From NCBI GenBank assembly GCA_013407085.1, contig JACCGJ010000281.1, positions 62,001-126,000 on the forward strand: DNA of 64,000 nucleotides, in the 5' to 3' direction. The DNA comes from Atriophallophorus winterbourni (Eukaryota > Platyhelminthes > Trematoda > Plagiorchiida > Microphallidae). Positions 19,105-31,804 of this stretch are shown here, in pieces (positions within the stretch are counted from its first letter, which is position 1; each line of letters starts with the position of its first letter). Below the pieces are notes generated by a model. The model saw only the letters and a list, made by a program, of their open reading frames with translations. It was not told the DNA's origin and made no database searches. The position numbers and the translations under genes are program-made.

Positions 19105-22100
19105 CGCAAGTTGTTCACCCTGTTTTCATTTTTGGATCAAATGCAAGAAAAATACATCAGGAGGTTGAGAGAATTTGTTGCGATTCGAAGCATATCTGAG
19201 AGTTTAGATCATCGTCTTGAGGTGGTAAAAGCGTTACGATGGGTGGCTTTTCGTCTAAAAAGGTTTGTGATTTCAATTTTCGTTGAATTGGTATATATCG
19301 TGGTTCGAATACAATTCGAGACTAAATACAATTACAACAATCAGCCTTAAAACGTTGAAATAGTCTCGTTTCGATTAACAAGGTTAAATTTCTTCCTTTG
19401 AGTATTGAGCTTTGAAAACCCCAGTAAAATTATTCCCGTAAGTTTAACAGATAAATATTACAAAAAGCACTATTTAGATTAAAACTCAGCATGTATACAA
19501 TGATTTAGAATACAACGTTACTTAATCTGCTAGCCAGGAAAAGTCGTACTATATCAGCCAAACATACAATCATTTGAAAAATTAAAAACATTTGAAACCT
19601 CTCACCTTTTCCCACTGTTCCAAATTTTATCCACAATAAGAGATATTACCGACGAGAGGAGCACCCGTAGCACCCCTAGGTCGGTGGTTTAGCAAACCAA
19701 TGGAACTCAGCAATCGGTGAGAAAGTTGAGATTCCTCTATGCACCCGTCCATTTATTCAGAACTGCCTGAATCTACACGTTTTTATTCCAAATTTTTATT
19801 TGGCGTAAAATCGGATTTTATCTGACAAATTAAATAAAGCCTGATATTAATTGTGACATCAAAAATGTTTGCAATAAGGTTTAAAAAATTAAAGGACAAT
19901 ATTCACCGGCCACATACGTTGTGGTTAAAGAGCTACCTTTGTTAGCTTAGTAACGAGAACTTTAAGCGGTGAGAGACGACTATCCATCTTCCAGTCATTC
20001 ATAAGGGATAGTTTCAGTTTAAGATACAAGATTCAGTATTTATGCTGAAAAACAAATAGTTATATATTACCAAAGGATAAACGTATAAAGGTAAGGCAAA
20101 CCGTAGTTTCATGTTTGTGTCTATTTAGTTCAAATCAGGAGCAAAAGTAATTCCAATTGTAACATGAAGAAGGGATATTTTGACCGGAAATATATGTTGA
20201 GTAAAACGGAAGAAATGAGGGATTTCAGTAAACTGGTGCTAACACAGTATTATTCAGCATAAAAAATAGTAACGTTTTGATTGAAGATCATTTCATTTGG
20301 CGAGGAAACAATTTCTGGCGGCAAACTGTTCCTCAGAAAGCATACACGGAGTGTGTAAATGTTTCGGTGGCAGTTCAATCGGGAGCAGATAGTGATTTCG
20401 GAACGGGTGATTGGAACCAATTTTCAAGAGTTGTCTGAGTGGGTGGGACCCCGTGTGAATTATTCGGTAGGTTAGAATTAGTTCAGCTCTGATGCACCTG
20501 CGCTCAAGAATGCACAATCCAAGTTTAGTCGCTGCGCAAAGGATTGATTATACAATCAAATAACTATTTTGGTTGAGCGCGATGCCTTTTTCCATCCATC
20601 TTGTCCGAGCTTGTATTGCATAGTCCACAAATGGGTGTATTTATGTATTGTGTAACTTTGACTATGAGCGAGGTGGGAATCGTGCGAAAATTCGTCTGTG
20701 TATACATGTTTATAGACTGCCTCGCATGGCAGACTGTTTTGCAACTTTCCGCATAACCGATACAGAGATCTTTCTGCGATATACTCCACTCAAGCGTATG
20801 ATATCGGGAAAGGCTTCTCAACTTGCAACAGTTTGCACTTTTGGAAGTTGAATTGCAGCTTTTTTGAATTGAGCAAACTTAGGTCCACTAATAAAACTAG
20901 GCAATACTCAACAGACTTCACTTTCTTCCAAATTTTTACATCATCGGGGAAAAGAAAAAGTTTACCTCGTACCAATTCAGGTAGATCATTCATAAATATT
21001 GAGAACAGTATTAGACCGAGTTCTGAACCTAGTGGGATACCGCTCGTGGCTTCAATCGCACGGGAAATTTCGGCATCTATTCTGACTTCCGCTTTGCGTT
21101 CAGACAGGTAACTTGTGAACCAAGAAGTTAGTTTTCCAGTGACGCCTACATTCTACAGCATCTGACGTAGTAAGGAGTGATCACCTCGATCGAAATCTTT
21201 AGATACGTTTAAATAACAGGCATGCAAGCGACTTCCTTCGTCTAATGCTTGCGTCCAATCGTTTAAAGTAGTAAACAAGTTAGACGAGCGTGAGTAAGTT
21301 TTTCTAAATCCATGTTGTGTCTAAAAAAGAATTTCCTGGCTCTCAAGGTGCCTGATAACACTCACACACGAAGCCTTCCAATACTTTAGAAATTACTTCC
21401 TTCCCTTGTTAACGTTTAGCCTGCGTAAATGCTTTCGCACAAACGTAGGATTCACATTGACATCCCTTAAGCTTTCCACCTCTATTGAACCCGGCAAAGT
21501 TGTTGGCAGGGACATATCCTTTGACAAAAAGCTTGCGCATAAAATGTTGCTAGGGTATCAGCTGTATCCCTAACAGTATCTGTCAATCCGTCTGCTCTCT
21601 AAATAGGAAAACTCCCGGTTTAACGACATTTAACTTTTGTTTGATGGCCTTTGAAGGGCAGTAGTTATTTGGGTTCGATCTACAAGCTGGACATTTGAAC
21701 AGCTTAACAGAACAGACAAGTAACGTGTTTGAAGAATTTTATTTATTGTTCTGTGTGAATATATTCTGTGGGAGTCGAGATCTTAAGAATTCATTTGTTA
21801 ATTTCATCACAAAATAAACGAAACCGCAATCCTTTGTAATGAATCGGTGTGCGCAGTTCATTGGTGACGTTTCGTTTTTTACGTTCGCACTGACACCCTT
21901 AGTCTGCCAAATGTTCGGTGTCAGAATCGAAACGTTATCAATAAACTGCTCTCACTGATTCATTACAAACTTTCTTTTTCGTTGATGATTCTCCGGTCGG
22001 TCATGAACATTTTCTACTACATGAACCGTAATCCTCTTTTGCAATTTTGACTTATCCGTTAATTTTCATAATCGCTTATTGCATCTTAATTACTACCTAA

Positions 22101-25100
22101 TTTTTCTGCAAGAGCATCAGCTGAGTAGGCATTAGTAACGCTTTAACTAACGGGAATAATTGTATATAATCAATCTCAATTAAGAATGAACTATTCAATA
22201 TTGACTATGTATTGTGGTGCTCACATCCCTATCCCTTACACACCACTACCGGTTTATGGCTGTTTGCCGTCATCGGGTGGAGACAGTAAGATCAGTTTCA
22301 GTTCAATATTGACTTCTGACTAAATATTTAATATCCTAGACTGAAGTGGTCTGGTCAGTTTTAGGTTATTATTTGGGTCTACAACTAAACATTAAAATTG
22401 ATTAATCAAGGCCAAAAGTTATGGTCAAAGTCAGAGAGCATAGCACGCACTAAAACCGGAAAGGGGTGAATTAGCAAATTTCCTGAAGCATTTTATGGAA
22501 ACTACCCTGAAATAGTCTAGTCTCTAGAATATATAAAATGCTTGGCAAAATTTGTCACTTGTGTGCATCTCTTGCAGTAATTTGTGATTAAATTCACATT
22601 TCACATTCACAATTTCAATTACGGATGAGCGGTGTAATTGTACGGCTTCCCCTCGTGTTAGTGAATACTTATTCATCACTTTAAACGTTTCTCTAATGTT
22701 ATCCCATAGACTTGGAGCAGATGTCCGCTTCAAACGTCTGGGAAAAGAGACCATTTATACCGGAGATCACATTCCACTGGAAAAGTCTGATCAGATGGAG
22801 CTGCCGGACGTTTTAATCGCATCGATCGGTGTGGATATAACAAAAAGAACGCTGCTGATCTACGGACATGTGGATGTGAAACAAGTTTATGAAAGCGAAA
22901 AGTGGAAACACGATCCATTCGATCTGCAGGTTATTGATGGTTACCTCTGCGGACGTGGGGTGACCGATGATAAAGGACCGGTTCTCGGGTGGATAAATGT
23001 ACTCGAAGCTTTCCAAGTATGAAACGTGTTTAAATATGAAAATGCCAAAGTTTATTTTGCTTGAGCATTGATAATTCAGATGCAGAATTATTACATAACC
23101 TTACAAAATCATTGTGAATTTAAACGGGAAATTTCAATAAAAATTTGATTATCTTAATTGACCATGAATCAAATGGTTTTAACCGGGGTCACCGCCAATA
23201 AAACTCATAGCATAAAAGATCATAGGATTCCGATTAATTAATTATTATACAACGTTTTTGTTTGAGTTTTGAATGCTCCGTTTTGCGTTCGAAATCGCAA
23301 AACACAGTGATGGAAAATTTTGCACCTGGTTTGAAAATCTAGCTGCCACTGGTTAATTTACCATTTGGTGAGATTTTCCTAATGGAAAATAGAAATCTAA
23401 GCTTCTCTTGATTTGCTATTCCTTCCATTTTACCTATATTTTTCATTTTGTAAACTCGCATAATTTTGACTCAATATAAGTCAACTAACGAACTTTAGGC
23501 TGTCGCTCGACTCTCCTTTTCCTAACACAGAGCTGAACGTCAAACATATTATCGACAAACTGGCAAAGTTTTAGAGACACATAGACTTCCATTTACACAC
23601 TAACATGACAAACCAATTGCTATGGCATTAACATAGACTCTATGTCGATATTCAAAAGAAAAATAACACTAAATCTTCATTTGCATGCATTTCCATTACA
23701 CAGACCCTATGATCGCTTTTGCGCTGATTGTACCCTCAGGTATGGACAGTAGGATTACGATCTGCATGACTAGCAGCGGTAGGAAAGGTAAAACAAGGTA
23801 TGAACTTGTAAGTCACATTCGGATTAGGTCGACACGACAAACCTGTTCAATTTCGTGTATCCAACATGTACCAACAATGGAGTGCGCTGTTCAAGCATGG
23901 TCCCCATGGTTACAGAAGGACATGATCTTTCTTCAACGCGTATACCATCGCGCTACAAAACTGATGACCGGACTATATAACAGGCCACCCTAAACCTGTT
24001 TGACTTTTCGTAGCGTCGTCTCAGGGGTGACTTGATCCTGCTGTTCAACATTCTGCGTACAGTGGATCACCCACTTGAACACCTGTTTCATCGGCAAGAA
24101 GCACGAGGTAGCAGATATCATGGCTTTTTGGACCATTACAACTTTAAATTACTTTGAATTACCCACAGCAGCTTACACGCTCATTTTGTTAAACATATTT
24201 CCACTGATTCAAAGCATGCGGATCCTCATCTTACTTTTCGAAACTGATGAGTGCAAACAGCACGAAACCGGTAGTGCGGTGTGAGGTGGAAATGCATACA
24301 TACGGATCATTGCTTTACTGGATAGTTCAAACGGGCATGATACACATTGGTGAGACCAGCTAACTAGTAAATGGATTGATAGGCACCTGCCGAATCATTT
24401 ATTACGCTTCATTATGCTGAGAGGAGAATACTTTGTAATTCATTGAATGAATACAAAAATCGTTATTATAACATTCTATCATGCTATTGTTTATCAACGA
24501 TCACTCGTTTACCTTTAAATATTTTAACTTAACTTTCCAGAAAACTAATATCAAATTACCCGTCAATTTGAAATTCATCATAGAGGGGATGGAAGAGACC
24601 GGATCAGAAGGCCTGCATGAATTGCTAAACGATTTGTCCTTCAATTTTTTCAAGGTTGGTTTTATTTTCCTTGCTTTCGCTTCTATTGGTTTGGTCTATT
24701 GAAGTTAAACTTACTCACATTAGCTATTTATGCTGCAAATAATAGCACATTTTGCTAAAAACGTTCGCTGGTAAAGTAACGAAGAACATGCAAATTCAAA
24801 GAGAGCATGATAAAGTATACGATTGAATGTCACCATACGGTTGATGAAACCATAAAGTTTCAGATACTTGGTCCAAAATATTACCCTAATTTGGTTGACG
24901 ATGGCTACCCGAAAAAAGAAGGCAATTGATAAATTGGGTGCAAAGTTCAATCTTACTTAGAAAAAGGAATATACATTGTGTAAGGGTTTGAGTAGTGTGC
25001 ACCACAATATATAAGATATAGTGTCCTTTTTATATATGAACACTGAATAGTAAACAAGAGGAAACATACACGCACTAATCAAACAACGTGGTTATTGACC

Positions 25101-28100
25101 CATTGACCACCGATAAACGCAAAAGTTTTCTCGCTTTATTCGCTGTTGGGTAAAGCCATTGTAAGACCCCCTAAACGAAATCTCAATTATTTCGGTGCAA
25201 GCAGTCCGACACATGCTTTTGGCCGCTTAATTTAGAGACACTATGTAAAAAGTCATCCGCAAACTGGGGAAGAACAGATGCTGATATCGGCCTCAGAAGC
25301 GTGAAACTGCTGCCGATTGGTCGTATGCTACCTATCTCTGTGAGCTGTGGAGCTGCTTGGTCTACGATCGGTTTACGGATGGCGCACGTGGGACCGGACC
25401 TGGCTTACAATCTGCGCGGATCTCGCTTATAACCGCCGAGCGTGGGTGGCTGCAATCCGTGACGTCAACGAAGTCGACTCATCCTCCAGGAGGAGATAGT
25501 CGCACAAAAGTAAAGTAAAGTATCTCTCTGAGCTATTCGGGAGAGATTATTACTCCGGAATCGGACTGTTCAGTCACGCGAAACGCTATGGAGCATGAAA
25601 CGATCATGCGCTTGGGATGTACATCCATGATCGAAGGAAGTCAACAAGAACAACAATCAGCAGGATAGTATCCCGCCTAGGTTAAACTGACAATGAGTCT
25701 GACATCTCCCACATGCTATCATTTATTTCCTATGCCTATGTCTACGCCTACACCAGATGCCCCTCTGAACTTCAATGCAGGATGTGTTCCGTCGTGATCA
25801 GTTGACAGGTGTTGAATTCGACGGCGTGCCTTGATTAGACCTGCGTCGTTCAATGTTGATATGTTTCATTTGAAATTCGGTTTGTTTTGCACTTTATTAT
25901 ATTTTTGAATGGTAACATATCTATTACTGACCCGTATGATTTAACGGTAAAAGAATGTTTGCAGGTAAAACCAAGCACTTATATTCTGAAAAAGCTACAC
26001 TCGTGTAAAAAATTTAGTAGATATAAAATGATATTTAACCGTATCATACTTCAATTTTTCCCTGTCTATACGCTCCCTGAACAATTCATGAAAATTGTTT
26101 GTTACCCGTTTGCAGAACGTGGATTTCGTCGCAATATCTGACAATTATTGGTTGGGACAGAATACACCGTGCCTAACCTATGGACTGCGTGGAGTAATCT
26201 ACTTCTACGTAACGGTTAAAGGTCCTGAACGGGTGTTGCACTCAGGTTGTCATGGTGGAGCTGTTGTGGAACCATTAGAAGATTTGGTTAGTTTGCTCTC
26301 CGTGTTGAATGACAGCAGCGGAAGACCCATGGTTCCTGGTATTTACGATGACATTCAAGAATTGGATCCAGAAGAAATGAAGTAATGAGCTAGAATGATA
26401 AACCATTTTTTCGAGGCTGATTAGAATTAATTTTTAATCATTGATTACAAATTAGCATTTTATTATGCCATCAAACTTTTATGGTAATTTTGAAGATTTA
26501 GTTAACTTGAAGACGTGCAATTACGATACAAGAATTGGATTAAATACGCAAACAAGAAAAAGAGACACTATCAATGTTCTTGCCCGGCAGATCACATGAT
26601 TATACGAATATCCTGTGATGGTGTACCACTACGAGCTTTTTATACCATAAATTCTTGAATCTTGAATCTTGCGTATTGAAACGCATAGTGACGGCCATTT
26701 GAGAATCGACCAATCAAATTTTGTTGAAAATTAATTACCGATTTGATAATGCTACGCCGCTTCTCCACGGATAATATCACAGAGATTCGAGTGCAGTCAG
26801 TTAGAGCAGGTTTGGGGTAACGTTTCACTTCTGACACAGTAGCTTCGTCAGACCAAGGGTGATAATCAGAACAGGGAGTAAGTAGCAGTCTAACCGATTG
26901 CACTCAAATCTATTTACATTATGAATACACTATCAGTTCTAAACATATTCCAACCGAATATCGCTGTTACTTTAAGTTGACACACCTTTAAAATCGATCG
27001 AGGCTCATAACAGTCCTATTCGATTTGATGCACTAATTTTTTTTTCACATTTCAATAAACTTGGTTAAAAAGTGAGTTTGAATTCTCGCTAAAATTAACG
27101 AAATATTGGTTCACGTTTCTGAAGCAACGGTAACCTTTTGAAACATTGTAATTTGTGACAGCATTTGAAAATGAAGGTCAGAGTATGTAATAGAATAATT
27201 CGAAAGGATATCTACCATTCTTGACTTGAAACACGCCTGAGACATTTGTAGATCTCTGATATACGTTATTTATGATATACTCAACACAAATATTCACCAT
27301 ATGCTCGCTGGATGTGATAGAGTCGAAGATACACCAATTAATATGTACAAGCCCCATTGATTATTCGATATATTGTGGATCCTAAACTACTGTCTTACAA
27401 ACGCAGTTGTTTATCACACCCATCTCGTTCTGTAAAAGTAGTAATGACTCTGACCTGCCTCAAACAAACATAAGTTTCTGCGTGATTCCATTTCGGAGTG
27501 GCTACTTGCTTAGGATCATGTTTCGTCGTCGTTTGGTTGAAGGCAGCTCATAGGACTATTTGACTGATCTAGTATATTATTTAGAGTAGTGGCATGCAAA
27601 GCTCGTTATGATGTATGGTAACAAACGCCATGTTGCAGCTGTCTCCCTCCCATCAGTATACACCTTTACAGCGCTTGATTAAATTTACGCATTTTTTGTC
27701 GAACTCTAGGTGGTTCATACTTTAAAGGAATTATAGGTCACAGTATAACTGAAAATAAGCTCTTCATCCGATCGATAGTGATTGTCTCCGGATTCTTTAG
27801 CACGAAGTGGTCTAGGCGATACGATTTCACCCTGCTTGAATATTGCAGTTAATTTTCCAGCTACTTTCAATGCCCGTTTTGCAATTGTGTATGGTGTATG
27901 TCTGGGTTAAGCACATGTCCAGAAATGTAAATGGTTCAGACCTGAAACTTCCGATTGAAAGTCAAACGTCATATCCGTTGGGCCATCTGTTTCCCACCCA
28001 TACATCAATGTAGCGGAACACAAGGTCAAATCAAAAATTATCTGCATTGGTTGCTATACAATTCGAAGTTAAGAGAAATATGCTGTAATTTTTGAAGGCG

Positions 28101-30768
28101 AACATTAGATTTGGATGCAATGCATTTGAATATATTTGAGACCGATCAGGAATCCATGTTCATCAAAATAGTTCGCGAAGAAGAACCAATTAATCGCAAA
28201 CTTCCTTTTTTGAAGATTTGGGTGAGGTTCGTTAATGTACGGATTTCTGTAATCGTGTCCTCCCATAATGCGATATACATCCAGAGTAATATTTTCGCCG
28301 TATCACCATCGACGCCTCAGCTGCATACCCCAAAGTTATTCCAGAGGTAGAACACAACAGGCGTGTACGGCAAATAATGAATTCTCGAAATCGAAGCTTG
28401 GATCTCATGAAATTTTTCTTACACCGTGGTTCTAATGAAGCGTGAATTGTATTCATTTAATTTCAAGATCGTGTGTGTAATAATCGTGGCCTTTTCATAA
28501 TTTTATGGGTTTAACTTTAGTACTGCATTCGTATGAACAGAACAACCGATTAAAACTTGTTTACAGACGTTTCGGTCAACTGGACTTCGAGCCTAGCGTT
28601 TATCAAAATGATATCGCTGCTCCAGGACTTCGAAGCTACGACAAAATCGATATACTACGCCGTCGTTGGTGTCTCCCATCTATAACCATTCACGGTGTGG
28701 AACACTCATTCGACAAACCGGGTGCCCCGACATTAATATCAAAAACGGTCAGTTAAAATTATAGTTAGCATTTAGCTTGTGTTATCGGAATCCTGGTACT
28801 TTTAAAACGGACAAAGCCGTTATGTCATAGTTCGACGTTGCAGTTAATCTTTTATGCTGGTTACAATCTGTAAAGTAGGCATAGTTCTATAGTTCAATCT
28901 CTGTCGTTGCTTTTCTATTCAGCTGACCAATCAACTGCGCAAGCGACGAGATTGCTTCTAGCAATCCAAATTACGCAGACTGAGAAATATGAAGAAAAAT
29001 ATAGATTATGATGATTCACCTTAATTTGGCGTATGTGATACTAGTCATTGCACAGAGCACGCAAACAGCCATAGAGTGCATTGGATGAATAAATACGCAA
29101 GTCCAAGATGGTCTATTGTAAACTTTGTCAAATTGGCATTTCCTATTTTTGTACGCCGATTATATTGTATTAAGACGAGGAATTCGCACTTAACAATCTT
29201 CTCAACAGTGCAGATAGAGAGTATAAATACGTAGTGCTCATTACTACGATTGCTATAAAAAATGAATAATACGTCTAAGTTAAAATATGAGTCATTATTG
29301 TAAGATAATTAACCAATTCACAATTACAGGTAATGGGGAAATTCTCTGTTAGGATAGTTCCGGATCAACCACCCAAGAAAGTGGCAAAGAAGGTGACTGA
29401 ATATCTCGAGACTGTACATCGACAACGTGGATCACCCAACATTTTGGAAATCAAAGTGTTTCGGGACGGAAGACCGTTTTTAGCAGACCATTCGTGCTCA
29501 AATTATCAAGCTGCATTCAATGCAATTAAAATGGTCTGGAAACAGGACCCTGATTTAACGCGAGACGGAGCCGCCATTCCTGTGGCGATTGCATTAGAGG
29601 TATGAAGAAGACTTCATTTGCCCACTTTTGACTAATTTTAATTATCATTCCGTTATGGTTTTTCGCCAATAGATTAAAAATCTCAAATTGTGTAAGTGAA
29701 TTAGGGTTTTAAGAATTTTCATACCCTAATCAGTCAACAACACGGACTAAAAGGAGAATTATGTGAAAGGCGAAAATGAGATCATGTAACCGTCAGTTAG
29801 CGGTTTGACAACAGAATCGTTGTCCGTTACACTCAAAGTACTGAAACAAGCATCGATTGCTTAATATTCGTCTACACGAATAAAGCTTACTTTTGTTAAT
29901 CTTTTTCAATATAAATGCAGGTTTGTCACATGTATAGCCGTGAACCTGTGAACCGCAGTGTCAACTGACCTTGACCTATTTCACGCTGGGCTGGGTAAAC
30001 CGATTAATCGATCCTGTCTTTGTATACCGGACATAACATCTTTGGATTTCAATAGGTCTTTTAGTGGTACGACCAATTAGAGTTGGTGGTTGGAGTGATA
30101 CTTTAATTTGTTTCTTGTTATGACAAATACCCTTGGTCTGACGGAACCTCTGGCACATATGTGAAACGTTATTCAACGACTGCACCCACAGATTGCGTTC
30201 GAACTTATTTTCATGTTACTGACTACTTCATCAGTCCCAAACATCTTTCACCATACTTCCAGCTTGGTTAAAAAATTGCATGCTACCCATCACAAATACT
30301 CTACGACCGGTTTTTTACTGATTGTACTCATCATGCAGAGTCATTATGATCAAGATCCGAGTGCCTTGAAGCCGCGGAGAAAAGGTAAACAAAATTGTAA
30401 CGTCCATGACATTGTACTAATGCTGCTACGACCAACCTATAACACACAGGTGGTTATATGTTTTTTTTATTTGTATGCAATATAAAACGATTGATTAAAT
30501 AAAATTCGATTTGTGTGATGACAAAAACTCACGAAAATTCGTTCACTTTCAGGAATCGACCAGAAAAGATGTGGTACTTATTCCGATGGGACAGAGTCTG
30601 GATTTTCAGCACGAAAACAACGAACGCTTGTCAATTGAAAACTTCATGAATGGCATGAAAGTATTTGTCGTTTATTTCTTCAAACTCGCTGCAATTGATA
30701 TCGACAACAGCGAGGACGAAGAGGAAAGGCAAAAGTTGAGAGAGGAATGGAGAAATAAAATGATTTGA
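19105..30768 (+). CDS. CNDP2: cytosolic non-specific dipeptidase (CNDP2-like), copy B
   Basis: Exons: <19105-19262 (start codon lost in the gap), 22710-23016, 24541-24654, 26116-26381, 28567-28747, 29330-29599, 30553-30768 with stop. Splice sites are GT/AG and all phases agree. With the start supplied from copy A the protein is 505 residues (human 475). The M20 metal ligands and catalytic residues are complete, including His454 in FQHENNER, which matches human His445. Residues shared with CNDP2 include GLRG, RRRWCLPSITIHGVE and MGKFSVRIVP. The last ~25 residues (IDNSEDEEERQKLREEWRNKMI) form an acidic, probably helical extension not seen in the human enzyme. Predicted cytosolic, with no signal peptide, consistent with CNDP2 rather than secreted CNDP1. 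The N-terminal domain binds metal; the exon 5-6 region is the lid/dimerisation domain. Confidence 0.95.
20293..21545 (-). pseudogene. CR1-like LINE fragment in intron 1 of copy B
   Basis: Identical by eye to 9978-11230 at a fixed offset of 10315, with the same frameshifts, the FPDD motif and the C-terminal block. It is part of the ~3.4 kb stretch that is the same in both copies. Confidence 0.8.
21833..21969 (+). mobile_element. 137-bp inverted-repeat mini-element (copy B)
   Basis: Second occurrence of the element at 11518-11654, at the same 10315 offset and with no differences seen. Confidence 0.5.
22235..22290 (-). ncRNA. decayed hammerhead ribozyme motif (copy B)
   Basis: Second occurrence of the motif at 11920-11975, with the same altered core bases (CCGAUGA, UAAA). 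Confidence 0.55.
23665..23775 (-). ncRNA. degenerate hammerhead repeat unit (copy B intron 2)
   Basis: On the minus strand CUACUGUCCAUAC, CUGAGGGUACAAUCAGC and then UAAUGGAAAUGCAUGCAAAUG follow the order of the 206-bp hammerhead family at 5416-5640, but the GAAA and ACCGGU elements are lost. Confidence 0.35.
23855..24155 (+). pseudogene. CR1-like LINE C-terminal fragment (copy B intron 2)
   Basis: Encodes MECAVQAWSPWLQKDMIFLQ then RRATKL-like RVYHRATKLMTGLYNRPP, followed after frameshifts by RGDLILLFNILRTVDHPLEHLF, the conserved end of CR1-like RT proteins. Copy A lacks this segment at about 13865. Confidence 0.7.
24224..24286 (+). ncRNA. hammerhead ribozyme motif with full consensus core
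   Basis: Core CUGAUGA at 24244-24250, perfect stem II GUGC/GCAC (24251-24254, 24260-24263) with AAACA loop, GAAA at 24264-24267, loop-less stem III ACCGGU and cleavage predicted after A24273. Distal stem I CCUCA (24224-24228) pairs with UGAGG (24282-24286); proximal stem I is imperfect (A-G and A-G mismatches around A-U, G-C, C-G pairs). It has the cleanest catalytic core in the window. Confidence 0.75.
25110..25525 (+). repeat. SINE-like repeat with (AAAGT)n tail (copy B intron 3)
   Basis: Orthologous to the repeat at 16130-16510 with scattered substitutions, ending CAGGAGGAGATAGTCGCAC and a (AAAGT)n tail. Confidence 0.55.
26786..26908 (-). mobile_element. 123-bp PLE-derived mini-element with hammerhead motif (copy B)
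   Basis: Homologue of 17688-17810. The hammerhead order on the minus strand at 26812-26856 is UUGGU, CUGACGA, stem II, GAAA, CGUU|ACCCC. The inverted ends are less well kept on the left (ATTCGAGTGCAGTCAG). Confidence 0.55.
27205..28566. other. intron 4 of dipeptidase copy B, no gene recognised
   Basis: Beyond the point where copy A stops (18104 corresponds to about 27204) there is only non-coding sequence with short chance ORFs. It ends at the exon 5 acceptor TTGTTTACAG. Confidence 0.6.
29800..30240 (+). mobile_element. PLE terminal-repeat remnant in intron 6
   Basis: At 30120-30190 the plus strand reads CUUGGUCUGACGG...GUGAAACGUUAUUCAACGACUGCAC, an altered PLE hammerhead region (CUGACGA changed to CUGACGG). 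The surrounding sequence up to about 30240 matches the PLE-end order seen at 681-745 (followed by TCAGTCCCAAACAT). Confidence 0.45.
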
Positions 30769-31008
30769 AGACTTGATACGCTAGTGGCGTTTTACAGCTG
30801 TATGATGACTTGCGTCATTGTAAGGTGAATGGAATCACCTAATACATAATTTGATTATCGAGTTAATTTTCAACACTCTCGTTTGTAATGGTTATTTATA
30901 GCGAAAAATTCAAACATTAATAGATCCGGTGATGTATTCACAGTTGCCATACATAAGATATAACAGGACACTCACAATCTAGAAGAAATAATCTGGGTAA
31001 TAGATATT

Positions 31009-31014
31009 AATAAA
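31009..31014 (+). terminator. polyadenylation signal AATAAA, dipeptidase copy B
   Basis: First canonical AATAAA after the stop codon at 30768, about 240 nt downstream on the same strand. Confidence 0.5.
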
Positions 31015-31804
31015 CAAGGGGAATCGCCAACATTGCATTGCTAATTTACGCAGGATATTTTTCGGTTTCGGAATTGAAGCATAATAGTGATAAATGATCA
31101 AGGTTCATGCGGCACTATTTGCATTGGCAATCGCTAAATTCCATCGTTCCTAAAATGCCTGGACATTCAGTCTATTCGTTGGTTTCATTTCATTCCGACG
31201 AATATAGCCATCCAAATATGATTGCATTAGAAGCGACTGCCAGCTATTCTCTCGCATCAACGTCTCGTCCATAGTTTTCCTTCTTACATCAACGATACAT
31301 AAAATTAATTGTTAACTGGTTTTTTAGAGAACGCTTTTATAGCTACAGGGAAGAAGACATTTGGTGGTTGTTTGACATGTTGTACCGCTGCTTTCATTAA
31401 GATGATCCAATATCTTAACAAAATGCGAGCTTTCGAATAAGATAGGTCTATGAAGAAAGATGGCGACCCGTTGAATTCAACCTTACGAAGCGTCTAGATT
31501 TCCAATTTTTCGAAGTAAACGCATCGCCTATCTAGCTTCCTTTAAATTCTCATTCCACTCTAGCAGAATCTGCACTCAAGTTCACTCAGATTCAAAACAA
31601 ATTCTGCTGCGCCACAATCAGGGATTCAGATTAAGCTTTAGTTTTAATTCTCGGAATTTTCGCTTCATAAATTACTTAACAGCCTAAAGGTTTGCCCCGA
31701 TTTTAACCTAATCGATAAATATCAGATGAAATCACGTGTTATTAGACCGATATTATGGTTCAAATTTTAGTTGAATAATCTGTATTCAGTAGACTAAATA
31801 ATTA

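Noticed and set aside
18012..19199. Long ORFs of 368-377 residues on both strands across the gap
   Set aside because: They consist almost wholly of unknown bases (N), so they are not real reading frames.
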